A stretch of 64,000 nt of DNA from an uncultured Clostridium sp. (GTDB taxonomy: Bacteria > Bacillota > Clostridia > Clostridiales > Clostridiaceae): NCBI GenBank assembly GCA_900548455.1, contig URKQ01000004.1, positions 1 through 64,000 on the forward strand, read 5' to 3'. The notes below the pieces were generated by a model. That model ran no database searches. It worked only from the letters and a program-made list of their open reading frames with translations, and was not told where the DNA came from. Every line of letters starts with the position of its first letter. The stretch's first letter is position 1. Shown here in pieces: positions 25,413 to 33,670 of this stretch. The position numbers and the translations under genes were made by a program.

Positions 25413-25847
25413 ATGGTTGATTATGAAAACTTACCAAAGGGGTATTTAGAAAAAAGGAAAAAAGCATCATTAAGACTAATTTTTAGCATTTATTTATTGT
25501 TAGTAGTAAGTTTAATTATGAGATTGGGATTAATTAGAGAGTTGAAATTATTAAATTACTTATTTTATGGTTCTATAGCAATATGTGGTTTGTTTATATT
25601 TTTAAGTCAAACTACTAAAATATCTTTTAAATCTATTCCCATTCCAATTTATAGAGATATAAAAGTATTTACTAGAAAAGAAATGATTTTTTATGCTTTA
25701 CCAATGGTAATTATATTACCTTTTTTAGGACTTAGGGCTGTTCAAATAATATTGATTCTTGGAGGAATTTATCTTGCAGTTAAAACTGGGATAAGACCAC
25801 CAGATGCAATAGAGTATTCTAATAATAATTCAAGACATTACAGATAA
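25413..25847 (+). CDS. Membrane protein paired with the C39-like peptidase
   Basis: 144 aa with an AAGGATGTG RBS. There are four hydrophobic segments (about 22-42, 49-68, 90-105, 108-124), with a basic loop (KTTKISFKSIPIPIYRD region) between the second and third. The C-terminal tail is polar (PDAIEYSNNNSRHYR). I do not recognise a family. The 17-bp spacing from the peptidase gene and shared flanking repeats suggest the pair arrived and works together, for instance peptidase plus anchor or immunity partner. That is inference only. Confidence 0.6.
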   Translation: MVDYENLPKGYLEKRKKASLRLIFSIYLLLVVSLIMRLGLIRELKLLNYLFYGSIAICGLFIFLSQTTKISFKSIPIPIYRDIKVFTRKEMIFYALPMVIILPFLGLRAVQIILILGGIYLAVKTGIRPPDAIEYSNNNSRHYR

Positions 25848-25917
25848 TTAAAAAAGAAAGATTAAAATGAGGAATCAGTTATAAATATAATACCACTTTA
25901 CGATGTAGGGTTATGAT

Positions 25918-25950
25918 AAAAGCTTAGTGTTTGGCACTAAGCTTTTATAT
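25918..25950 (+). terminator. Terminator hairpin, repeat copy 2
   Basis: The same perfect AAAAGCTTAGTG/CACTAAGCTTTT stem as at 23829. Here it would end the C39-peptidase/membrane protein transcript. Confidence 0.65.
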
Positions 25951-25988
25951 TTGCTTGTGTAAAAATGTTGATATTTACCAAAAAGATG

Positions 25989-26051
25989 TTGACACTTAAG
26001 AAAAAAGATTGTATTATTGTATTAAGGAGTTAGTACAACAGTACAATAATA
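25989..26051 (+). promoter_or_regulatory. GntR-ABC operon promoter and operator
   Basis: TTGACA (25989-25994), a 17-bp spacer and TATTAT (26012-26017) form a near-consensus promoter. TATTATTGTA (26012-26021) and TACAATAATA (26042-26051) are perfect 10-bp inverted arms that begin at the -10 box. That is where the autoregulatory GntR repressor would bind. Confidence 0.75.
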
Positions 26052-26067
26052 CAAGAGAGGTGATTAG

Positions 26068-26436
26068 ATGGCATGGGAATTTAAAGATCAAAGGCCTATA
26101 TATATTCAATTAATTGAGCAAATAAAACTAAAGATTATATCAGGAGAATTTAAACCGGGACAAAAGTTTCCAACAGTTAGAGAATTAGCTGAAGAAGCAT
26201 CGGTAAATCCAAATACTATACAAAAGGCTTTAGCGGAATTAGAACGAACAGGATTTCTTTATAGTCAGAGAACTAGTGGTAGATTTATTACGGAGGATGT
26301 AGATATGATAAAAAGTATTAAATTAGATATAGCTAAGGATCAGGCTTTTAACTTTTTAAAGAGTATGAATAGTTTAGGTCTTAGCACTGAAGAGATTATA
26401 GAATTTTTAGAAAAGATGGCAAAGGAGATGGAGTAA
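26068..26436 (+). CDS. GntR family regulator, YtrA type
   Basis: 122 aa. It has the N-terminal winged helix of GntR proteins (PIYIQLIEQIKLKIISGEFK, PTVRELAEEASVNPNTIQKA, ERTGFLYSQRTSGRFIT) and a short C-terminal tail of two helices (DIAKDQAFNFLKSMNSLGLS, EEIIEFLEKMAKE). There is no large effector domain, as in the YtrA subfamily. YtrA regulators commonly repress the ABC transporter genes that follow them, and often respond to cell-wall-active antibiotics. The stop overlaps the ATPase gene start by one base, and the operator repeat lies in its own promoter. Autorepression is likely. Confidence 0.9.
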   Translation: MAWEFKDQRPIYIQLIEQIKLKIISGEFKPGQKFPTVRELAEEASVNPNTIQKALAELERTGFLYSQRTSGRFITEDVDMIKSIKLDIAKDQAFNFLKSMNSLGLSTEEIIEFLEKMAKEME

Positions 26437-27137
26437 TGAGTGAATCTATTTTAGAATGTAGAGGCTTAGTTAAAAAGTATGGTGATAAAGAAGCTCTTAA
26501 AGGTATTGATTTAACCATAGGAAAGGGTAAAATTGTTGGGCTTTTAGGACCTAATGGAAGTGGAAAAACAACTTTGATTAAATTAGCTAATGGACTTTTA
26601 AGACCAACATCAGGTGAGCTAAAGATAGGTGGAATGGATCAAGGTGTAGAAACTCAAAAAATTGTTTCTTATTTGCCAGAAAGAACTTATTTAAATGATT
26701 GGATGAAGGTATCAGAAATTATAGATTTCTTTAAGGACTTTTATGAAGACTTTGATGATAAAAGAGCATACTTTATGCTTAATAAACTAAATATTAGATC
26801 AGATGTAAAGCTCAAAACTTTATCAAAGGGAACTAAAGAAAAAGTTCAACTAATTTTAGTTATGAGTAGGCAGGCGCAACTTTATTTATTAGATGAACCT
26901 ATTGCAGGTGTAGACCCAGCAGCGAGAGATTATATTTTAAATACTATAATTAGCAACTATAATGAAAATGCAACGGTAATAATTTCTACTCACCTTATAG
27001 CAGATATTGAAAAGGTATTAGATGACGTAATATTTATTTCTAATGGTGAGATAATGATGCAAAAAAGTGTAGATGAAATAAGAGAAGTAAATGGAAAGAC
27101 AGTTGATGAGCTTTTCAGGGAGGTATTTAGATGCTAA
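26436..27137 (+). CDS. ABC transporter ATP-binding protein (YtrB-like)
   Basis: 233 aa. Walker A GPNGSGKTT near 38-46, an unusual signature segment LSKGTKEKVQ near 128-137 in place of LSGGQ, Walker B LYLLDEPIAGVDP near 149-161, and the H-loop ISTHL near 186. The LSKGT form is common in YtrB/EcsA-type ATPases. It overlaps both neighbours (GntR before, permease after), making one translationally coupled operon. It would power the adjacent 256-aa permease. The family is linked to envelope stress and antimicrobial resistance; the substrate here is unknown. Confidence 0.9.
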   Translation: MSESILECRGLVKKYGDKEALKGIDLTIGKGKIVGLLGPNGSGKTTLIKLANGLLRPTSGELKIGGMDQGVETQKIVSYLPERTYLNDWMKVSEIIDFFKDFYEDFDDKRAYFMLNKLNIRSDVKLKTLSKGTKEKVQLILVMSRQAQLYLLDEPIAGVDPAARDYILNTIISNYNENATVIISTHLIADIEKVLDDVIFISNGEIMMQKSVDEIREVNGKTVDELFREVFRC

Positions 27138-27901
27138 GAAAGTTGATGAAATATGAATTTAAGGCTACAGGCAGAATAATGTTGCCACTTTATGCGGTGC
27201 TTTTATGTTTAGCAATTATTAATAAGTTATTTATTGGAGTAAATTTTATTGAAACAAATATAGAAGGATATGCAGGTATTCCTTTCGTATTAAGTATGAT
27301 GGCATATGTTGCAACGGTTGTAGGTGTGTCAATTGGAACACTATTTATAATTGTTCAAAGATTTTATAAAAATATTTATGGTGATGAAGGGTACCTTATG
27401 AATACTATTCCGGTATCTAGAGTACAAAATATAGTGAGTAAACTTTTAGTATCTATGATATGGGTAATGGCTAGTTTTATTGTAAGTGTAATTTCTGTAT
27501 TAATAATGGCTTATATTCCTAATATGTTTAAAGACGTAATTAGTGAATTTAAAATATTATTTTCTTATGAGGATATAAATATACTTTTAATTATTCAATT
27601 TATAGTTTTAGCATTGGTAGCTTTAGCCCATGAAATTATGAGTTTTTATGCCTCAATTTCTTTAGGACAATTATTTAGTGCAAAGAAATTATTAGGAGCC
27701 TTTTTAGCTTTTATGATAATAAGATTTACAGAGCAAGCCATTCTAGGAATTGGAGGAGTAGCAGTTTTTAGTAGTATAGATATTTATAATATGCATCCTC
27801 AAATAATTATGTTAATTGGAACTATCATCGTTGCAATTTTCTTTACCATATTATTTTATACAACTCATTACATTTTAAAGAACAAATTAAATTTAGAATA
27901 G
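27131..27901 (+). CDS. ABC transporter permease
   Basis: 256 aa with about six hydrophobic segments (about 16-33, 50-75, 105-130, 150-175, 190-212, 227-247). The N-terminus MLRKLMKYEFKATGRIMLPLY is common to ABC-2-like permeases that pair with YtrB-type ATPases. YGDEGYLMNTIPVSR near 85-99 is a recurring motif of this group. It overlaps the ATPase gene by 7 nt and ends at a strong terminator. Together with the GntR and ATPase it forms a complete three-gene unit. Confidence 0.85.
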   Translation: MLRKLMKYEFKATGRIMLPLYAVLLCLAIINKLFIGVNFIETNIEGYAGIPFVLSMMAYVATVVGVSIGTLFIIVQRFYKNIYGDEGYLMNTIPVSRVQNIVSKLLVSMIWVMASFIVSVISVLIMAYIPNMFKDVISEFKILFSYEDINILLIIQFIVLALVALAHEIMSFYASISLGQLFSAKKLLGAFLAFMIIRFTEQAILGIGGVAVFSSIDIYNMHPQIIMLIGTIIVAIFFTILFYTTHYILKNKLNLE

Positions 27902-27904
27902 AGA

Positions 27905-27948
27905 AAATAGGCTGTGGCACTAATTATTAGTCCCACAACCTATTTAGT
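27905..27948. terminator. Terminator between the ABC operon and the fucosidase gene
   Basis: An 18-bp stem (27905-27922 / 27928-27945) with two mismatches lies between two converging genes, so it can serve both. Confidence 0.8.
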
Positions 27949-27950
27949 TT

Positions 27951-28976
27951 CTATTTCACTTCATTATCTCTTTCAACTATGGAGTTTAAAATTTTTATGG
28001 ATTCCATAGGAATTCGGCCTAAACCATCTAAACCTACATTTAGAAGGTAATTAATACCTATGCTATTTAAGTGGTTTTTATATTTATATATTTCATCTGA
28101 TGATTTCCAGTTTTGATCGTGGTATGAAAAACCCCAAGTGTTATTCATAGTAGCAGCAGTTTCATAAAGTCCATAAGGTGAAGGTTTTATACCATCCACA
28201 GAGTTATAATCTATATCAGTATCATTTAAGATATCCATCTTTTCAGGGATTTCATTATCTCCTAAAGATACATAATCATATTTTCCGTTTCCAAGTCGAG
28301 AATTTATTAAGCAGTTAGGTTGCAATTCTTTTACTGTATTATAAATTTTTTCACTTTGCTTTTTGGTTAATGTCATGGGCATATCAAACCAAGCTGTAAA
28401 TATTTCACCGTAGTTTGTCATAATTTCTTTGATTTGAGGAATTATTTTGTTTTCAAAGCAAATATTAAAATCTTTGGTGCCTTTAAAGTCCCAACTGTTA
28501 TCCCATGTGGTACCAGCAGTTTCAATATGATTAGACAAGTATCCACCACCATTAGGTTCATGCCAATCAAGGTCTTGGGAATAGTATATACCAAATTTTA
28601 ACCCATGCTTTTTACATGCATTTGAAAGCTCAGCCATTACATCTCTATGAAATGGGGTAGCATCATATACATTATATTTATCAACTTTCGAGTGATACAT
28701 TGCAAATCCATCATGATGTTTTGAGGTAACAACTAAATAAGTCATACCACATTTCTTTGCTAAAGTGACTATTTCATCTGCATTAAAGTATATGGGATTA
28801 AATGCACTTGCAAGTTTTTCGTATTCTCTATTGGGAATTTGAAACTTAGATTGAATCCATTCTGCATAGACACTAGATTTCTCACCCTTGTATTCTCCAG
28901 CTAATAAAGAATATAGTCCCCAATGTATCATCATTCCAAATTTTGCTTTTTTAAACCATTCTATATTTTCATTCAT
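27951..28976 (-). CDS. Alpha-L-fucosidase (GH29 family), short form
   Basis: 341 aa. The TIM-barrel features of GH29 are plain: WFKKAKFGMMIHWGLYSLLA at the N-terminus, YLVVTSKHHDGFAMYHSKVD near 81-100, KFGIYYSQDLDWHEP near 127-141, and FTAWFDMPMT near 195-204, in which the Asp is the probable nucleophile. The protein stops after the catalytic barrel; the C-terminal beta-sandwich found in ~450-aa members is absent. There is no signal peptide, so it would act in the cytoplasm on imported fucosylated sugars. No sugar transporter or other glycosidase is adjacent. RBS GGAGG lies 8 nt before the ATG. Confidence 0.87.
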   Translation of the reverse strand: MNENIEWFKKAKFGMMIHWGLYSLLAGEYKGEKSSVYAEWIQSKFQIPNREYEKLASAFNPIYFNADEIVTLAKKCGMTYLVVTSKHHDGFAMYHSKVDKYNVYDATPFHRDVMAELSNACKKHGLKFGIYYSQDLDWHEPNGGGYLSNHIETAGTTWDNSWDFKGTKDFNICFENKIIPQIKEIMTNYGEIFTAWFDMPMTLTKKQSEKIYNTVKELQPNCLINSRLGNGKYDYVSLGDNEIPEKMDILNDTDIDYNSVDGIKPSPYGLYETAATMNNTWGFSYHDQNWKSSDEIYKYKNHLNSIGINYLLNVGLDGLGRIPMESIKILNSIVERDNEVK

Positions 28977-29106
28977 AGGGTATCCTCCAGAATATTTAGA
29001 TTTTTATGTTTCTTTAGTAATAATTTTACCATAATAATGACAAAAAGGTGCTAAGAGAGATACAATTATCATATATAATGAATATTATTACATTTTAGGA
29101 GGAAAA

Positions 29107-29787
29107 ATGAATTATAAAGCGATTTTTTTTGATAGGGATAATACTTTGACATGTAAAAAGGCAGAAGTTGTTAAGTGGGAAAAAGAATTGATTGAAGGAT
29201 GGTCAGGGAAAGAATATAAGCTAGATTATGAAAAAAGGATGTACCTGTTTGATAGAGCAGGATATCCTAAAGATGGTTTAAAAAGTATTGAAAAAGAAAT
29301 TGAGTTTAGGAGAAAATTTTATATAAGCCTTTTGCAGGAAGAAGGCATAAAAGAGAAGCTGGAAGAAAGGTCAAAGATAATATTTAATAAAGTTTGGCTT
29401 AGAGATAGAGATATTTTTCCAGAAGTAATTGAGGTTTTAAATTATTTTAAAGCTGGTGGATTTAAGATAGGTGTTATTTCAGATACATCTCCCTCGCTTC
29501 CCCTTACACTAGAGTCTTTAGGTCTTGGTAAGTATTTTGATTCATATACTTGTTCTGATTTAGTTGGAGTAATGAAACCGGATAAAAAAATATATCAGAC
29601 CGCTCTAGATTCTCTTAATGTAACTGCTGAAGAAAGCTTGTATGTAGATGATTATGATGTTGAAGCAGATGGAGCAAGAGATATGGGATTTACTTCATTT
29701 CATATAGTTAGAAGTGGTGAGCTAAAGACTGAGTGGGATATTAAATCTCTTAAAGATATAGTTAAATATGTAGAGGATAGTAGATAA
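29107..29787 (+). CDS. HAD superfamily hydrolase
   Basis: 226 aa. Motif I FFDRDNTLT near 8-16 holds the nucleophile and acid aspartates. Motif II is GVISDTS near 122-128, motif III Lys is in MKPDKKIYQTAL near 156-167, and motif IV is VDDYDVEADGARDMG near 177-191. The helical cap between motifs I and II (~residues 20-95) marks subfamily IA (phosphoglycolate-phosphatase-like). It dephosphorylates a small phosphorylated metabolite of unknown identity. AGGAGG lies 5 nt before the ATG. It is a single gene with no informative neighbours. Confidence 0.85.
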   Translation: MNYKAIFFDRDNTLTCKKAEVVKWEKELIEGWSGKEYKLDYEKRMYLFDRAGYPKDGLKSIEKEIEFRRKFYISLLQEEGIKEKLEERSKIIFNKVWLRDRDIFPEVIEVLNYFKAGGFKIGVISDTSPSLPLTLESLGLGKYFDSYTCSDLVGVMKPDKKIYQTALDSLNVTAEESLYVDDYDVEADGARDMGFTSFHIVRSGELKTEWDIKSLKDIVKYVEDSR

Positions 29788-29878
29788 AATAATATTGTTA
29801 AAAGCATTTCACTGTAACCAATATGTTTTGTGAATTTTTATAAAAAAATAACAAACAATATTACAGGGTGATGATGAA

Positions 29879-32479
29879 ATGTTAAAGTTAAAAAATATTT
29901 ATAAGATATATAAATCGGGAGATTTAACTCAAACAGCTTTAGATGGTATAGATCTTACTTTTAGAGAAAGTGAGTTTGTAGCTATTCTAGGGCAAAGTGG
30001 TTCAGGAAAAACAACAATGTTAAATATAATTGGAGGACTTGATAAGTACGATAAAGGTGATCTAATTATAAATGGAAAATCCACAAAGGAGTATACGGAT
30101 AGGGATTGGGATACTTATAGAAATCATTCTATAGGATTTGTATTTCAAAGCTATAACCTGATTCCACATCAAACTGTTTTATCAAATGTGGAACTAGCAT
30201 TAACTTTATCTGGAGTTTCAAAAGAAGAAAGGCGAAAAAGGGCAGAGGAGGTTCTAGATAAGGTAGGGCTAAGAGATCAATCACATAAAAAACCTAATCA
30301 AATGTCAGGTGGACAAATGCAAAGAGTTGCAATAGCAAGGGCACTTATTAATGATCCTGATATTTTATTGGCAGATGAACCTACAGGAGCGCTTGATACA
30401 GAAACTAGCATACAAATTATGGAGTTGTTGAAGGAAATTTCAAGGGATAGGCTTATAATTATGGTAACGCATAATCCAGATTTAGCTAAAGAGTATGCAA
30501 ATAGGATTATTAGTCTTAGAGATGGAAAAATAATTGATGATACTAACCCATTAAATGAGGAGCTAAAAGAAGTTTCGAAGGATAAAAGAGAAGAGAAAAT
30601 GAAAAAGACCTCCATGTCTTTTATAACAGCGCTATCTTTAAGTTTAAATAATTTAAAAACAAAAAAGGGTAGAACAATAATGACATCTTTTGCAGGAAGT
30701 ATTGGTATTATTGGGATTGCATTAATACTATCCCTATCCAGTGGGCTTAAAGCTTATATATCTAAAGTCCAAGAAGACACATTATTATCCTATCCTATAA
30801 CAATTGAAAGTCAGGGTATAGATATAGCTAGTATGATATCTTCTATGATGGAGGCTGAAAAAGATAAAGGTACGGGAGAAGATGGGAAAATTTATTCCAA
30901 TAATATAATGACAGATATGATTACTATGACAAGTGCTCAAGTTAGTAAAAATGATTTAAGGACTTTTAAGGAATTTTTAAGTAGCGATAAATCTATGATT
31001 AGTGAGTATGCTAATGTGATTCAATATGGATATGATTTAAATCTACAGGTTTATAGTAGTGATACTAAAGAGGGCGTTACAAAAATAAATCCATCTAATG
31101 TACTAGAAAAGATGGGATTTGGTATGGCAATAAACTCAGCGAGTCCAATATCATCTGTTATGTCATCAAGATTTGAAGTGTGGAGGGAACTTCTTGATAA
31201 TAAAACTCTCATGGAATCAGAATACGATGTTATAGCAGGAACATGGCCCCAAAATTATAATGAAGTAGTTTTAATAGTAGATAAAAATAATGAAATAAGT
31301 GATATGGCATTGTATTCATTAGGTCTTTTGGATCCTGATGAAATTGATGAAGCCATGAAGAAGCTATCAGCAGGAGAAGAAATTGAGCAAAAGACAGAAG
31401 TAGATAGCTTTACATATGAAGAAATTTTAAATTCAACTTATAAGTTAGTACTTAATACTGATTACTATGAAAAGAATGGGGATATATGGACTAATAAAAG
31501 TGAAAATGAAATGTATATGCAAAAAATAATTAAAGATGGAATGGAAATTAAAATAGTTGGAATTATAAAACCATCTGAAGATAGTATATTGGCAGAGGAG
31601 AATGGTTCCATTGGATATACAAGTGATTTAACTAAGTTTGTTGTAGATAAAATCAATAGTAGTGATGTTGTAAAACAACAGAAGGCAAATACCAATATAG
31701 ACATATTCACTGGATTACCATTTGAAGTTAATGAGGAAGAAAAAGAAGGAAACTTTGATATTTCATTATTAACTGAGGAAGAAAAATCATACATCGCAGC
31801 TTTATCTAAAGAACAGTTACAAGCTTTGATGGCTCAATATAAAACTGAATCTGATTCTACCTACGCTGAAAATCTTTCAAAGTTAGGAGTTGTAGACTTA
31901 GAGAGACCTTCAATTATAAATATATATGCAAAGGATTTTGAGTCAAAGGAAGCTATTGCAGATATAATATCAAAATATAATAAAGAAAAAACAGAGGCAA
32001 ATGAAGAGGAATATGTAGTTCACTATACTGATTACGTGGGACTTATAATGTCTTCATTTACTAGGATTATAGATATAGTTAGTTATGTTCTTATTGCTTT
32101 TGTTGCAATATCTTTAGTTGTATCTTCTATAATGATTGGAATTATAACTTATATTTCAGTATTAGAAAGGACTAAGGAAATTGGAATATTGAGAAGTATT
32201 GGAGCCTCTAAGAGGGATGTATCTAGGGTTTTTAATGCAGAAACTTTAATTATTGGATTTAGTGCAGGAGCTTTAGGGGTTGTAGTAACAATTCTTCTAA
32301 ATTACCCAATTAATGCGATAATAAAAGCTATATCAGGAGTATCAGGAGTTGCAAAGTTACCAATAGCAGGAATGGCTATTTTAGTTATAATAAGTATGGG
32401 GTTGACAGTTATAGCCGGTATTTTTCCGTCAAGGATGGCGGCTAAAAAAGATCCTGTAGAAGCATTAAGAACAGAATAA
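29879..32479 (+). CDS. MacB-like ABC transporter, ATPase fused to permease
   Basis: 866 aa. The N-terminal ATPase (1-~225) has Walker A GQSGSGKTT (38-46), signature MSGGQMQR (~142) and Walker B ILLADEPTGALD (~162). A first membrane helix at about 265-290 leads to a ~430-residue extracytoplasmic region. Three helices follow in the C-terminal FtsX domain (~720-860), with the ERTKEIGILRSIGASKRD loop typical of MacB/LolC permeases. The fusion of ATPase before permease is the MacB order. The large insert rich in Ser, Glu and Lys is usual for Gram-positive mechanotransmission-type members. Substrates in the family are antimicrobial peptides, lipids or signals; here it is unknown. It ends in a good terminator. 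Confidence 0.88.
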   Translation: MLKLKNIYKIYKSGDLTQTALDGIDLTFRESEFVAILGQSGSGKTTMLNIIGGLDKYDKGDLIINGKSTKEYTDRDWDTYRNHSIGFVFQSYNLIPHQTVLSNVELALTLSGVSKEERRKRAEEVLDKVGLRDQSHKKPNQMSGGQMQRVAIARALINDPDILLADEPTGALDTETSIQIMELLKEISRDRLIIMVTHNPDLAKEYANRIISLRDGKIIDDTNPLNEELKEVSKDKREEKMKKTSMSFITALSLSLNNLKTKKGRTIMTSFAGSIGIIGIALILSLSSGLKAYISKVQEDTLLSYPITIESQGIDIASMISSMMEAEKDKGTGEDGKIYSNNIMTDMITMTSAQVSKNDLRTFKEFLSSDKSMISEYANVIQYGYDLNLQVYSSDTKEGVTKINPSNVLEKMGFGMAINSASPISSVMSSRFEVWRELLDNKTLMESEYDVIAGTWPQNYNEVVLIVDKNNEISDMALYSLGLLDPDEIDEAMKKLSAGEEIEQKTEVDSFTYEEILNSTYKLVLNTDYYEKNGDIWTNKSENEMYMQKIIKDGMEIKIVGIIKPSEDSILAEENGSIGYTSDLTKFVVDKINSSDVVKQQKANTNIDIFTGLPFEVNEEEKEGNFDISLLTEEEKSYIAALSKEQLQALMAQYKTESDSTYAENLSKLGVVDLERPSIINIYAKDFESKEAIADIISKYNKEKTEANEEEYVVHYTDYVGLIMSSFTRIIDIVSYVLIAFVAISLVVSSIMIGIITYISVLERTKEIGILRSIGASKRDVSRVFNAETLIIGFSAGALGVVVTILLNYPINAIIKAISGVSGVAKLPIAGMAILVIISMGLTVIAGIFPSRMAAKKDPVEALRTE

Positions 32480-32482
32480 ACT

Positions 32483-32525
32483 AAAAAATTTGGCCTTTGA
32501 AAATTTCAAAGACCAGATTTTTTAT
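32483..32525. terminator. Terminator shared by the MacB-like gene and the convergent membrane gene
   Basis: AAAAAATTTGGCCTTTGA pairs with TCAAAGACCAGATTTTTT over 18 bp with two imperfect positions around a short AT loop. T runs lie on both sides. Confidence 0.8.
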
Positions 32526-32531
32526 TATGTG

Positions 32532-32903
32532 TTACCATGGACTTATCTTTGTCAAAAATGGGATTAGTGATGAAATGATTAATAAAAATATACAAAGCCA
32601 GGTTTTTAAATCTTTAATTGACAAAGTTTTATTTTTTAGTGATTTTGCAAGAGTTATAATACAAAGTACTAATGATATACAAGCAATAGAATTTAAAGCA
32701 CTGATGATTGTTTCAGAATATGCACTCCAAAATCCAATAGGAATCAGTTGTATACCAAACATTAAAGTAATTAAGAAACCTATAGATGTTATAATGGGAT
32801 ATATTTTAATAGAATCTTTATCATTTTTGAATTTTATCCAATAGAAAATTCCTTCACAGAAAATAATAAAACCAATTATTAAGAAAAAAATATTATAAAA
32901 CAT
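32532..32903 (-). CDS. Small four-helix membrane protein of unknown function
   Basis: 123 aa with AAGGAGG 8 nt before the ATG. Four hydrophobic stretches lie at about 3-22, 33-52, 65-87 and 103-120, with short charged loops (KFKNDKDS, KSLKNKTLSIKD). A plus-strand open frame over the same bases lacks an RBS and is rejected. I do not recognise the family. Directly upstream a strong inverted repeat overlaps the leader, suggesting control at the promoter or RBS. Confidence 0.65.
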   Translation of the reverse strand: MFYNIFFLIIGFIIFCEGIFYWIKFKNDKDSIKIYPIITSIGFLITLMFGIQLIPIGFWSAYSETIISALNSIACISLVLCIITLAKSLKNKTLSIKDLKTWLCIFLLIISSLIPFLTKISPW

Positions 32904-32915
32904 ATTTGTACCTCC

Positions 32916-32939
32916 TTAAGTTAGTTCAGGCTAACTTAA
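32916..32939. promoter_or_regulatory. Inverted repeat upstream of the small membrane gene
   Basis: TTAAGTTAG and CTAACTTAA are perfect 9-bp arms around TTCAGG, adjoining the RBS of the minus-strand gene. It could be a repressor site or an RNA hairpin that partly hides the RBS. Confidence 0.5.
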
Positions 32940-33026
32940 TAATAACATTTGTAAAAGCGGTTATCAAATTTTATTTATATACTATAGTATTCTCGTTTAT
33001 CAAATTTAGTTAATCTGCTAATAAAA

Positions 33027-33068
33027 AAAGAGGATGTCGTACTAAGTAACTTAGTGCAACATCCTCTT
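33027..33068. terminator. Terminator after the 176-aa membrane gene
   Basis: AAAGAGGATGT and ACATCCTCTTT enclose a second stem ACTAAG/CTTAGT. A or T runs flank both sides. It lies 14 bp past the stop of the minus-strand gene. Confidence 0.85.
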
Positions 33069-33081
33069 TAAATAGTTATAT

Positions 33082-33612
33082 TTAATTAATTAAATTTTCA
33101 TTAATCTCTAAAACTTCACCCGTTAAAGGATTTAAAGCAAAATTTTTTGAGTTATCATCACTAACGGCTAAATAAAGATAAAATTTATTATCTATTAATA
33201 GATTTTTAGGAAATTTTCTATGGAATTCACTTATAGTTATTGTACCTTTAAAAGTATTATCAACTAAAAATTCGTTGTTTTTATCTTTTTGAAGATGATT
33301 CTTTAAAACAGTTAAGCCATCATTATAGGTGTATTTTGGAATTGAAGTGTAAATAAGAATTGGAATAGAAATACTTATTATAACCAAAGTTAATGTAACG
33401 GATATAAATTTTTTGGAGCTATTTATTTTTGAATTGATTTTGGTTAAATTAAAGTACCATATAGGCTGAAAAAGTATAAGTATTATAAAAAATCCATAAC
33501 TTATTATACCTTCATATTTTGGAAAAATAACTGCAATTAAAAGCAGTTCAATTATACTTAGTAATATACTACCTATTCTAAAAATTTTTTTGAAGTTTTG
33601 TGGGATATCCAT
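33082..33612 (-). CDS. Membrane protein of unknown function
   Basis: 176 aa with AAGGAGA upstream of the ATG. Three hydrophobic segments lie in the first half (about 14-32, 35-52, 68-88). A soluble extracytoplasmic C-terminal half follows (KNHLQKDKNNEFLVDN, TFKGTITISEFHRKFPKN, YLYLAVSDDNSKNFALNPLT). The ending ALNPLTGEVLEINENLIN resembles PepSY-like 'product' strands, but the match is too weak to name. Its own terminator and the gltS terminator frame it as a single gene. Confidence 0.6.
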   Translation of the reverse strand: MDIPQNFKKIFRIGSILLSIIELLLIAVIFPKYEGIISYGFFIILILFQPIWYFNLTKINSKINSSKKFISVTLTLVIISISIPILIYTSIPKYTYNDGLTVLKNHLQKDKNNEFLVDNTFKGTITISEFHRKFPKNLLIDNKFYLYLAVSDDNSKNFALNPLTGEVLEINENLIN

Positions 33613-33626
33613 ATATATTTCTCCTT

Positions 33627-33670
33627 AAATTTCTAGTATATAATTATTTTACCATATATACTGGAAATTT
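33627..33670 (-). terminator. Hairpin after gltS, overlapping the next gene's leader
   Basis: AAATTTCTAGTATATA and TATATACTGGAAATTT pair over 16 bp with one mismatch. It begins within the gltS stop region and lies just upstream of the 176-aa membrane gene. It may end the gltS message. Confidence 0.55.

Larger units (their letters stand above)
25867..26244. repeat. Direct repeat, copy 2 (378 bp)
   Basis: Nearly identical to 23778-24156; one A fewer in an A run and scattered substitutions. It begins inside what would be the last ~17 codons of the NIF3-like gene (now without a start) and runs into the intact GntR gene. Confidence 0.9.

Noticed and set aside
32497..32844. 115-codon plus-strand frame opposite the four-helix membrane protein
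   Set aside because: Starts inside the terminator of the MacB-like gene and has no RBS. The opposite frame has AAGGAGG and regular membrane segments.
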